Assembly: GCA_900551585.1 (NCBI GenBank)
Contig: URWU01000005.1
Location: forward strand, 1-20,543
DNA: 20,543 nt
From: an uncultured Alphaproteobacteria bacterium
GTDB taxonomy: Bacteria > Pseudomonadota > Alphaproteobacteria > RF32 > CAG-239
Reading direction: 5' to 3'
The position numbers and the translations under genes are program-made. The first letter of the stretch is position 1, and every line of letters begins with the position of its first letter. This document shows, piece by piece, positions 7,209 through 13,491 of this stretch. The notes below the pieces were generated by a model. It had not been told where the DNA came from. It made no database searches and was given only the letters and a program-made list of their open reading frames with translations.

Positions 7209-9103
7209 ATCAAATTAGTGTTAAAACAAATTTCACGGCCGGTTTGTTATCAGCCAATTTGTTTGGCCGCGGTGATTTACGGATTTTTGAAAATGGCGCC
7301 CGCAGTCTGCAAAATGTGCTGATTCACCCGACCGGTGGTGTCTCGCGGCGCAAAGGACTGCGTTTTATTGATGAAATTCCGTCCGAAGCGCGTCTGATAG
7401 CTTTTGAGTTCAATACCGAACAGACTTATCTTTTATGCCTGATGGACCGGACGATGAAAATCTATAAAAACGGGACTGTTATCGCAACTTTGGAAACGCC
7501 TTGGACTTTGCAGCAGTTGAAAAAAATCAACTGGACGCAAAGTGCCGATACGCTGCTGATTGTCCACCCCGATGTTGCGCCGAAGCAAATCAGCCGAAAT
7601 GCAAATGAAGATTGGCAGATTTCCGAATGGGAATATTATTCTAAAGACGGACAGCTGTTCTGCCCTTATTTTAACTTTTATCAAAATAAAGTCAAACTAA
7701 CGCCGAGTGCGACCACCGGTACAATCACGCTGACGGCTGACAAAGAAATTTTTAGCGACGCTTTTGTCGGCGTGCGTATCAAAATAAACAAAGGCGAAGC
7801 GACTGTTACCGGTATAACATCGGCCACCCAGTGCACGGCCGCTGTCAATAAAACGCTGGCTTCGGCTGGTGCTGCCTCTGATTGGGAAGAACAGGCTTTT
7901 TCCGGTTTGCGCGGTTTTCCGAACTCTGTCACTTTCCACCAGGACAGAATGGTTATCGGCGGTTCCAAAAGTCTGCCGAACCGCTTGTGGCTGTCCAAGT
8001 CTTCTGATTTGTTTAATTTTGACATCGGCACCGGCTTAGATGATGAAGCAATTGACTTTGCCATTTTGTCGGATCAGGTCAATGCCATTACATCTGTTGT
8101 CTCAACGCGTCATTTGCTGGTTTTTACGACCGGTGCCGAATGGATGGTTTCCGGTGAGCCTCTGACACCTTCGAGCATCAAACTGAACCGCCAGACCAAT
8201 ATCGGCAGTTACACCCGCTATACTTTGCCTCCGCAGAATATTGACGGCGCCACGACCTTCATCTCGCAGAGCGGCAAACAGCTGCGTGAATTTTTGTATA
8301 CGGATGTGGAGCAGGCCTATCAGGCTAAGGATTTGACCTTGTTGTCAGCCAACATTATCAATAATCCGCGCGATACGGTTTATTATCAGGATGACAGCAT
8401 TTTATATATTGTTCTGGAAGACGGAAGCGTTTCCTGCCTGACCACTTACCGAACCGAAGAAGTCAATGCCTGGAGCCGCTTGACAACTGCCGGAAGTTTT
8501 CTTTCGACAGCCGTTATCGGCGATGACATTTATTTTGTCATTAAAAGGGACGGACAATATTTTCTGGAGACTTTTGACAGCGGTTATTATGTCGACTGCG
8601 GCAAAAAATTTGTTTCGGAAACAGAAAAAACGGAATGGAGCGGCTTGGATTATCTGGAAGGCAAACAGATAATGGTTGTTGCAGATGATTTTACGGTCGG
8701 TGAATTTACGGTGGCAAACGGCAAAATTACATTGCACGAAGAAGCAAAAGAAATTGTTGTCGGCCTGCCTTATGAACATATCATTGAGCCGTTGCCGTTT
8801 ATGAATGATTCTGCAAGACCTTTTCCGCCCAAAGCTTATCGCATTGTCCATGGCCAGTTTCGGATTATGGATTCCAAATCTTTGCGGCTTGATTTGGGCA
8901 GCGGTTATTTTGAAGTGCCGCTTAAAAAAATGTATCGCAACCAGATTTTAGATTCCCCGCCGATGGCTTACAGCGGCGATGTCGAATTACGTTCTGTCGG
9001 CTGGATACGCGACATGGAAAAGCCGATGTGGAGTATCAGAAGCGATGTGCCTTGTGCTTTTACGCTGTTATCCGTTGTCAATGAAATCAAAACCAAAGAT
9101 TAG
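7205..9103 (+). CDS. Tail tubular protein B / tail nozzle protein
   Basis: A 632-residue protein of the podovirus nozzle type (T7 gp12 role). The N-terminus shows the common pattern NFTAGLLSANLFGRGDLRIFENGA followed by a TGGVSRRKGLRFI stretch, which is the G-xxRRxGxxF signature of this family. It is mostly beta-rich with no membrane segments. Translation is coupled to tail tubular A by ATGA. Compared with the 700-900 residues I would expect for many relatives it is on the short side, but the frame is intact from start to stop. Family call good, exact subfamily open. Confidence 0.87.
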   Translation: MNQISVKTNFTAGLLSANLFGRGDLRIFENGARSLQNVLIHPTGGVSRRKGLRFIDEIPSEARLIAFEFNTEQTYLLCLMDRTMKIYKNGTVIATLETPWTLQQLKKINWTQSADTLLIVHPDVAPKQISRNANEDWQISEWEYYSKDGQLFCPYFNFYQNKVKLTPSATTGTITLTADKEIFSDAFVGVRIKINKGEATVTGITSATQCTAAVNKTLASAGAASDWEEQAFSGLRGFPNSVTFHQDRMVIGGSKSLPNRLWLSKSSDLFNFDIGTGLDDEAIDFAILSDQVNAITSVVSTRHLLVFTTGAEWMVSGEPLTPSSIKLNRQTNIGSYTRYTLPPQNIDGATTFISQSGKQLREFLYTDVEQAYQAKDLTLLSANIINNPRDTVYYQDDSILYIVLEDGSVSCLTTYRTEEVNAWSRLTTAGSFLSTAVIGDDIYFVIKRDGQYFLETFDSGYYVDCGKKFVSETEKTEWSGLDYLEGKQIMVVADDFTVGEFTVANGKITLHEEAKEIVVGLPYEHIIEPLPFMNDSARPFPPKAYRIVHGQFRIMDSKSLRLDLGSGYFEVPLKKMYRNQILDSPPMAYSGDVELRSVGWIRDMEKPMWSIRSDVPCAFTLLSVVNEIKTKD

Positions 9104-9115
9104 AAAGGAGAAAAC

Positions 9116-9478
9116 ATGGGAGGAATAGGAATAGCCACAGCTGTTTCCGCCGGAACAACAGCTTTGAACCTTATGAATAAAATGACGTCTAATAACCGGC
9201 AGATGAAGTATCTGGAGCAGCAGCGTCAGGCTTCGGCTCAGCAAAAGAAAAATTTGTTAGAGCAGCAGCTGGCAACTAGGCGTGCCGGTCTGGGAGCAAT
9301 GGGGGTTACCTCAAGCAAATCGGCCGCTGCGGCTCAGCAGCGTTTGGCGCAGGAAACTTATGAAGATATTGTCGAAGACAATACAAAATATCGGAATCAG
9401 TATGAAAATTTGCGCCGCGATAATCAATATAATTTATTGAATACCGCTCTTTCAACCACAGGTAAAATAATTAAATAA
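9116..9478 (+). CDS. Probable internal virion protein (gp14-like)
   Basis: A 120-residue protein that starts with a small Gly/Ala-rich hydrophobic segment (GIGIATAVSAGTTALNLM) followed by a long Gln/Arg-rich coiled coil. The LEQQLATRRAGLGAMGVTSSKSAAAAQ region matches the pattern RA-xGAxGVxxxxGSxxAxxQ, typical of T7 gp14-like internal or ejected proteins that follow the nozzle gene. The ejected partners gp15 and gp16 that follow gp14 in T7 are not found here. AAAGGAG ribosome site. Confidence 0.75.
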   Translation: MGGIGIATAVSAGTTALNLMNKMTSNNRQMKYLEQQRQASAQQKKNLLEQQLATRRAGLGAMGVTSSKSAAAAQQRLAQETYEDIVEDNTKYRNQYENLRRDNQYNLLNTALSTTGKIIK

Positions 9479-9488
9479 GGAAAATGAA

Positions 9489-9683
9489 ATGCCTCGGACA
9501 AAAATGAATTATAAGGAAAAAAGACAGAAAGCCTATGATAAATATCTGCCGCTAGGTGACCAGCTTGACGCGATTCTGAAAGCTTTTGACATGGTTTTGC
9601 AAGACGGCGGAGATTTGCCTTATGAATTGATTGATATTATTGAAAAATGGCAGGATATCAAAGCAAAATATCCCAAAGACTAA
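9489..9683 (+). CDS. Small phage protein, YxPLGDQLD type
   Basis: A 64-residue acidic/basic helical protein. The motif KAYDKYLPLGDQLDAILKAF followed by a C-terminal IKAKYPK resembles short proteins often encoded in phage tail regions (Y-P-xGxQLDAxxK ... VKxxYPKP). The function of those is unclear to me. It begins ten bases after the previous stop and ends twelve before the lysozyme start, so it belongs to the same transcript. Confidence 0.72.
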   Translation: MPRTKMNYKEKRQKAYDKYLPLGDQLDAILKAFDMVLQDGGDLPYELIDIIEKWQDIKAKYPKD

Positions 9684-9695
9684 AAGGAGAAAAGT

Positions 9696-10397
9696 ATGCC
9701 TAACTTAATACGCTACATCGCTCAGGAAGATCCTGAGCAGGAAACGATAAAAACTGAGAGGGCTGACCCGGGGTCAGCCCTTTTTGCCTTGCAAAAAACA
9801 CATTCTTCGGTACCGACAGTTAAAGACGATTCTGACTGCGATATCCGCGAAAGGATGTATTCTGTTATCAAAAAATTTGAAGATTATAAGGAATTTCCTT
9901 ACAGAGATTCTGAAGGAAATATCACTGTTGGAATTGGGGAAAATGTCCATAATCTAAACAAATTTATGAATATAGACTGGATTGATGAACAAGGTAATAG
10001 GATTCGCTCCAGCCAAGCGGCAAGACATTATCAAGATTTGTTGAAATTGCCGGGAAATAATTATGTTGCTGATTATTATAAAGATAAAACACCTTTGCGC
10101 ATTTCAGAGGAAACCGGACGCCGCTTATACGACGAGCATATTAACGATGATTTGAAAGTTCTGCGCAATACTTTTGCAAATTTTGATAAATTCCCTCCGC
10201 AAATGCAAAATGTTTTGCTTGATATTAAATATAACACAGGCAATGTAAAACAGGAAAAATGGCCGAATTTGCACGAGGCAATTGCAAATCGTAACCTTGA
10301 GGGAATAATTAAAAACGTTCATCGCAAAAAAGTCGGCGCTGACCGGAATCAATGGGCCATTGATGAATTGCGCAAAATAGAAAATCTTGATTACTGA
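9696..10397 (+). CDS. T4-type phage lysozyme (muramidase), probably virion-associated
   Basis: A 233-residue protein whose domain from about residue 52 is of the T4 lysozyme/pesticin type, which cleaves the glycan strands of peptidoglycan. E62 (KKFEDYKEF), D71 (YRDSEG) and T77 (NITVGIG) have exactly the E-x8-D-x5-T spacing of the T4 triad. Residues 1-50 are acidic and unstructured-looking with no signal peptide. The start is chosen for its AAAAGGAGAAAAGT ribosome site. This N-terminal part is encoded across two perfect hairpins, one terminator-like. Being last in the structural module, after a gp14-like protein and distant from the holin, it is more likely an ejected, virion-borne enzyme that opens the wall during infection (inference); a second lysis enzyme is the alternative. 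Its 3' end overlaps the - strand gene by 89 bases. Confidence 0.85.
   Translation: MPNLIRYIAQEDPEQETIKTERADPGSALFALQKTHSSVPTVKDDSDCDIRERMYSVIKKFEDYKEFPYRDSEGNITVGIGENVHNLNKFMNIDWIDEQGNRIRSSQAARHYQDLLKLPGNNYVADYYKDKTPLRISEETGRRLYDEHINDDLKVLRNTFANFDKFPPQMQNVLLDIKYNTGNVKQEKWPNLHEAIANRNLEGIIKNVHRKKVGADRNQWAIDELRKIENLDY
9720..9738 (+). other. Perfect hairpin inside the lysozyme reading frame (upstream member)
   Basis: GCTCAGGA (9720-9727) and TCCTGAGC (9731-9738) form an eight-bp stem with a three-base loop, 24 bases after the lysozyme start. It precedes the terminator-like hairpin at 9759. Confidence 0.7.
9759..9785 (+). terminator. Terminator-like hairpin inside the lysozyme reading frame
   Basis: AGGGCTGAC (9759-9767) pairs with GTCAGCCCT (9773-9781) over a short loop, with five T at 9781-9785. 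It is a textbook rho-independent terminator, yet it codes for residues 22-30 of the lysozyme. Confidence 0.65.
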
Positions 10398-10779
10398 TTA
10401 TCGTAAATAAATAGAGTTTCTCTTGAGATAAATTTTTTTCGGAAGGATATTTATCAAACATATAAATATATATGCCGTCTGAATTTCTATCTTGCAGAAC
10501 AAAACGATATTGAGTTGTAATAGATTTTTCGTAAGCTCCTTCGCATTGAAGAGTAACAGCATCCATTGTGTTTTCAATAAGGGTACATTTTTGTTTCAAA
10601 ACTGTACCCTTATTAGCTCTTATCATCTGATTAGGTGTGATTCTAGTCCGCCAAGTTTCAAATGAAACCGGCTCCATCGTTTTATAAAACAACGAATTGA
10701 CAAACTTTTGTTCTTCCTCAGCTTGTACCGGATTGATAACGGCAAGCAGTAAAAACATGGCGATAAAAATCTTGTTCAT
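10309..10779 (-). CDS. Small secreted protein of unknown function at the prophage edge
   Basis: A 156-residue protein with a clear Sec signal peptide (MNKIFIAMFLLLAVINPVQA, cleavage before EEEQ). The start is set at 10779 rather than at the upstream in-frame start at 10830 because it has AAGGAG seven bases before the ATG and begins the signal peptide. The mature part has four cysteines (KQKC, LQC and two LFC), an even number that would suit two disulfides in the periplasm. I recognise no domain. It converges on the lysozyme gene and overlaps its last 89 bases, so its C-terminal 29 residues are antisense to lysozyme. It may be a prophage cargo (moron) gene or the first host gene; base composition looks AT-rich like the lysozyme gene. 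Confidence 0.7.
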   Translation of the reverse strand: MNKIFIAMFLLLAVINPVQAEEEQKFVNSLFYKTMEPVSFETWRTRITPNQMIRANKGTVLKQKCTLIENTMDAVTLQCEGAYEKSITTQYRFVLQDRNSDGIYIYMFDKYPSEKNLSQEKLYLFTIISNQDFLFCAIHQWPIDSGQRRLFCDERF

Positions 10780-10945
10780 TTGTTTTCTCCTTAAAAGTAA
10801 AATTAATTGAAATAAATTATTTATCAACATTATTTAAGCTGCTTCTTCAATTTTTGGGAAGCAATTATACTTTTGTTTACCTTTTATTTAAGTTATCAGG
10901 ACTATATTTCATGCGAGTTAGAGTCTTTCGGGATGGAATAAGTTG
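10780..10945. other. Divergent intergenic region near the likely prophage right end
   Basis: This AT-rich stretch separates the - strand secreted-protein gene from the + strand esterase. A perfect TATAAT lies on the - strand at 10864-10869 without a clear -35. TGCTTC (10840-10845) and GAAGCA (10858-10863) form a small inverted repeat. I find no attachment-site duplication that I can recognise. Confidence 0.45.
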
Positions 10946-11665
10946 ATGTTGAATTCGATTAATGAAGAAATTGTTCATATTAACGGTCAGCCGCAGCAAT
11001 TGATAATTTTTTTGCACGGCTATATTGATAATGCCGATTACCTGAATAAAACTCTGCAAAATTTTGTCGGACATTTTGATAACACGGCTGTCCATTTGCC
11101 GCAGGCGCCGATTAGCTGCGAAATTTTGGAAGACAAACGCCAGTGGTATTCCATGCACCGTTTTGATCCGAATGATGACCGCAAAACTGTTGCGACCATG
11201 GACGAATGCATTGCCATTTATGATAAAATGGCGCTGGGACTGGAAGAATCGCGCACCTATCTGGATGAATATATTGATAACTGCCTGAACGAATATCAGC
11301 TGCAGGATAAAGACTTGTACCTTTGCGGTTTTTCTCAAGGCGCAATGATGGCAATTTATACGGCTTTAATGCGTGAAAACAAAATTGCCGGCTGCGTCAG
11401 CTTCAGCGGTATTATGGCCTCGCATAACTTTTTGCTGCGCCACTATCGCAATACGCCGGATATGCTGCTTATTCACGGCAATAGTGATAATCTGGTTCGC
11501 TTTGAGGCCTTGGATTTTACCAAAAACAATCTGCTCAAAATGGGCTGCAAAGTACAAACCCATGTTGTTGAAGGCGGTCAGCACCGCATCAGCGATGATG
11601 GCTTAATTTGTGCCCGGGATTTTATTCTGAACAGCAAACCTTCTAAAAGAAAGATTGCGATTTAA
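10946..11665 (+). CDS. Alpha/beta-hydrolase esterase (phospholipase/carboxylesterase family)
   Basis: A 239-residue cytoplasmic hydrolase of the Abhydrolase_2 type (PF02230), acting on short carboxylic esters. The nucleophile elbow GFSQGAMMA places S130; D181 (HGNSDNLV) and H213 (GGQHRIS) complete the triad, and LHGYIDNADYL near residue 24 is the oxyanion-hole loop. There is no signal peptide. ATG at 10946 is preferred to the adjoining TTG at 10943. The ribosome site is weak (GGATGGAA). The gene converges on the amino-acid-binding protein gene and overlaps it by 23 bases. It is the first gene after the prophage that looks like an ordinary host gene. Confidence 0.86.
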   Translation: MLNSINEEIVHINGQPQQLIIFLHGYIDNADYLNKTLQNFVGHFDNTAVHLPQAPISCEILEDKRQWYSMHRFDPNDDRKTVATMDECIAIYDKMALGLEESRTYLDEYIDNCLNEYQLQDKDLYLCGFSQGAMMAIYTALMRENKIAGCVSFSGIMASHNFLLRHYRNTPDMLLIHGNSDNLVRFEALDFTKNNLLKMGCKVQTHVVEGGQHRISDDGLICARDFILNSKPSKRKIAI

Positions 11666-12662
11666 TCAGGCCGCCGTCTTCAATCAGCTTATTTTTGCCG
11701 CGTTCAATTTCAAACGGAGACAATGAACCGAGATTACGCTCGTATATCTCGCCATAATTTCCGAGTTCTGTAATTGCTTTTTTTGCCCAATCGGGTTTGA
11801 GCTGGAATTTGTTCCATAAATCAGGATTAATACCGAGCAAATTCTTGACTGAGCCGTCTTTAACACCGATGAAAATGTCGATGTTTTTGGAATTAATACC
11901 TTTTTTCTCGGCTAAGGTCATCGCATTCATAATCCACTTAATCGCAATGCGCAAGGTCTGGTTATCTTTGTGAATTTGCGCATAAACTGGTTTTTCGGCA
12001 ACCACTTCCGGCAGCATGGTCAGGTTCATGTTGTCATTATTGATTTGTTCATAAATACTTTTCAGATAAATTTCACTGCCGGTATATAAGTCACAACGCT
12101 TGAGCAGAAAAGCTTCTTTAGCGCGTGCTCTCTCAGCAAAAAACAGCATTTGCAAATCAAGATTATATTTATCGCTGTAGTCCTGCAGATTGTAATAATC
12201 TTCGGAGTTGGTCACAATGCAGACTTTTTTGCCTTTGTAGGCTTCCATTGATGACGCATCTTCGACCTTTTGTGCCAAAAACATCTGTCTGGCATAATAC
12301 AGCAGTTCAGCCTGCGTGGTCTTGCCGCTCACATCGCGTGTCGCCGTACCCGGAACATCGCCGAGCATAATGTCGATTTTATTGGTGGCAATCGCTTTGT
12401 TGACTTGCGAAGACCTGACGTCAACCATTTCAAAACGGTCGGAGCGTCCGAATATGGCAATCGAAAACAGCCGGCATAAATCAGCGTCAATTCCTCGCCA
12501 GTAGCCACCTTCGTCTTTATAAGCATAAGTCTTGGCAGATAAATCCGTTCCGCAGCGGACGGTTCCTCGTGTGTTGATATAGCGGAAACCAGCGTCAACC
12601 GCAGCCGCATTTTGGCTCAGTGTTGCGCAAAAAAACAGAACAGCCCAAAATTTAAGTTTCAT
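11643..12662 (-). CDS. Periplasmic amino-acid-binding protein (AapJ/BztA-like)
   Basis: A 339-residue ABC-transporter substrate-binding protein (SBP_bac_3, PF00497). It has a Sec signal peptide (MKLKFWAVLFFCATLSQNAAA), then RGTVRCGTD and GYWRGIDADLCRLFSIAIFG, typical of general L-amino-acid binders. KKVCIVTNSEDYYNL lies in the central region, and a C-terminal YGEIYERNLG then IERGKNKLIEDGGL matches the AapJ-type ending. The ATG at 12662 is preferred over TTG at 12674 because it begins the signal peptide. No permease or ATPase gene is adjacent, unlike the usual aapJQMP arrangement, so it must work with a transporter encoded elsewhere or have another role. The 3' end overlaps the convergent esterase gene. 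Confidence 0.85.
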   Translation of the reverse strand: MKLKFWAVLFFCATLSQNAAAVDAGFRYINTRGTVRCGTDLSAKTYAYKDEGGYWRGIDADLCRLFSIAIFGRSDRFEMVDVRSSQVNKAIATNKIDIMLGDVPGTATRDVSGKTTQAELLYYARQMFLAQKVEDASSMEAYKGKKVCIVTNSEDYYNLQDYSDKYNLDLQMLFFAERARAKEAFLLKRCDLYTGSEIYLKSIYEQINNDNMNLTMLPEVVAEKPVYAQIHKDNQTLRIAIKWIMNAMTLAEKKGINSKNIDIFIGVKDGSVKNLLGINPDLWNKFQLKPDWAKKAITELGNYGEIYERNLGSLSPFEIERGKNKLIEDGGLIKSQSFF

Positions 12663-12723
12663 TTTATTAACCAATATGTGTTATAATAAATTCCGAATTA
12701 AGGTTACTATAGGACATATTTTC
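12663..12723. promoter_or_regulatory. Divergent promoter region of the binding-protein and mlaC-like genes
   Basis: Sixty-one bases separate two divergent starts, so promoters for both must lie here or within the flanking genes. TATAAT occurs on the + strand at 12682-12687, and ACTATAGGA at about 12707-12715 includes a weak AGGA ribosome site for mlaC. No confident -35 box is visible for either direction. Confidence 0.4.
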
Positions 12724-13398
12724 ATGAAAAGTAAGCAATTTTTACAACTTATTATCGTCTGTTTTGCTTTGTTTTGCGGCTCGTCGGTTCAGGCGGCCGG
12801 TCCGTCGGCCATTACCGCAAAAAACTGGGCGGAAGACAAAGGCAATCTCCTGCTGGAAACTTTTCAGGGTAAAGATTTGGCCGTTAAATATAAAAAACTG
12901 GACGAGTTGTTTTTGCAATATGTTGACTTGCCTTATATTTCCAAATTTGTCATCGGCAAACACTGGCGTGAAATGACGCCCGAGCAACAGCAGCGCTATC
13001 AGAATTTGTTCAAGCGCTATGCTTTGGGGACTTATAAAAGTTTTCCGCTGAGTTTTGAATATCCCATCACTTTCAAAATCAACAATGCCGATGTCGGTCA
13101 AAACTATACCGATGTCTGGGCATTTATCGATTTGGGCGACAACCTGCAACAGCAGGACGGCGAGCTGACAAAGCAGATTAATGTCATGTTTCGTTTGACA
13201 GGCAGAGGCAGTAACATCAAAATCATTGATATCAAGCTGGCGGAAAGCAGCCTGATTTTATCCTACCGCAATCGTTTTTACCAAATGGTTGCCGGCGTTG
13301 ACGGCGATATGGAATGGTTTTTGGAAGATCTGGAAAATACCGTTGTTTCCACGGAAAAGACCAACCGGTTAAAACTGCAGAATAATCATGCGGAATAA
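12724..13398 (+). CDS. mlaC: MlaC/Ttg2-like periplasmic phospholipid-binding protein
   Basis: A 224-residue secreted protein of the MlaC (toluene tolerance Ttg2D) family, which shuttles phospholipids between the outer membrane and an inner-membrane ABC transporter. The signal peptide is MKSKQFLQLIIVCFALFCGSSVQA. The mature part shows the family's core pattern: YVDLPYISKFVIGKHWREMTPEQQQRYQNLF followed by a beta-rich ligand domain (VMFRL, IKIIDIKLAESSLILSYRNRF). Start at 12724 begins the signal peptide; the in-frame ATG at 12676 would add an unlikely 16 residues. No mlaA, B, D, E or F is adjacent. The symbol reflects the family; orthology is not proven. Confidence 0.82.
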   Translation: MKSKQFLQLIIVCFALFCGSSVQAAGPSAITAKNWAEDKGNLLLETFQGKDLAVKYKKLDELFLQYVDLPYISKFVIGKHWREMTPEQQQRYQNLFKRYALGTYKSFPLSFEYPITFKINNADVGQNYTDVWAFIDLGDNLQQQDGELTKQINVMFRLTGRGSNIKIIDIKLAESSLILSYRNRFYQMVAGVDGDMEWFLEDLENTVVSTEKTNRLKLQNNHAE

Positions 13399-13423
13399 AA
13401 TAGCTTTTTAGCATAAAATAACC

Positions 13424-13450
13424 TTGAATTTATTGGCAGAAACTTATAAT
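13424..13450 (+). promoter_or_regulatory. Predicted promoter of gltX
   Basis: CTTGAAT (-35 TTGAAT at 13424-13429) and a perfect TATAAT (13445-13450) are 15-16 bases apart. Transcription would start near 13457, about 35 bases before the gltX ATG. Confidence 0.6.
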
Positions 13451-13490
13451 ATCCACCTTAGTTTTTTAAAATTCTAAAGTGGATATTTTT
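13448..13490 (+). promoter_or_regulatory. Long inverted repeat between promoter and gltX start
   Basis: A 14-bp arm (13448-13461) matches the reverse complement of 13474-13487 at 13 positions, with a 12-base spacer and a T run at 13486-13490. The left arm covers the end of the -10 box and the start site, and the right arm includes the GTGGA that would serve as the gltX ribosome site. It could be an operator, the mlaC terminator, or a translation-blocking hairpin. Confidence 0.6.
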
Positions 13491-13491
13491 T

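Noticed and set aside
7681..8064. 127-residue - strand frame opposite the nozzle gene
   Set aside because: No ribosome site or domain; it is antisense to a well supported phage gene.
8402..8851. 149-residue - strand frame rich in Phe, Cys and His
   Set aside because: Composition is typical of a shadow of the + strand nozzle gene, with no start signal.
9856..9858. Alternative lysozyme start at ATG 9856, just before the lysozyme domain
   Set aside because: AAAGG directly abuts the ATG, leaving no spacing; 9696 has an ideal ribosome site. Kept as a possibility in the hairpin finding.
10877..11338. 153-residue - strand frame across the esterase
   Set aside because: Shadow of the esterase gene, whose catalytic triad is intact.
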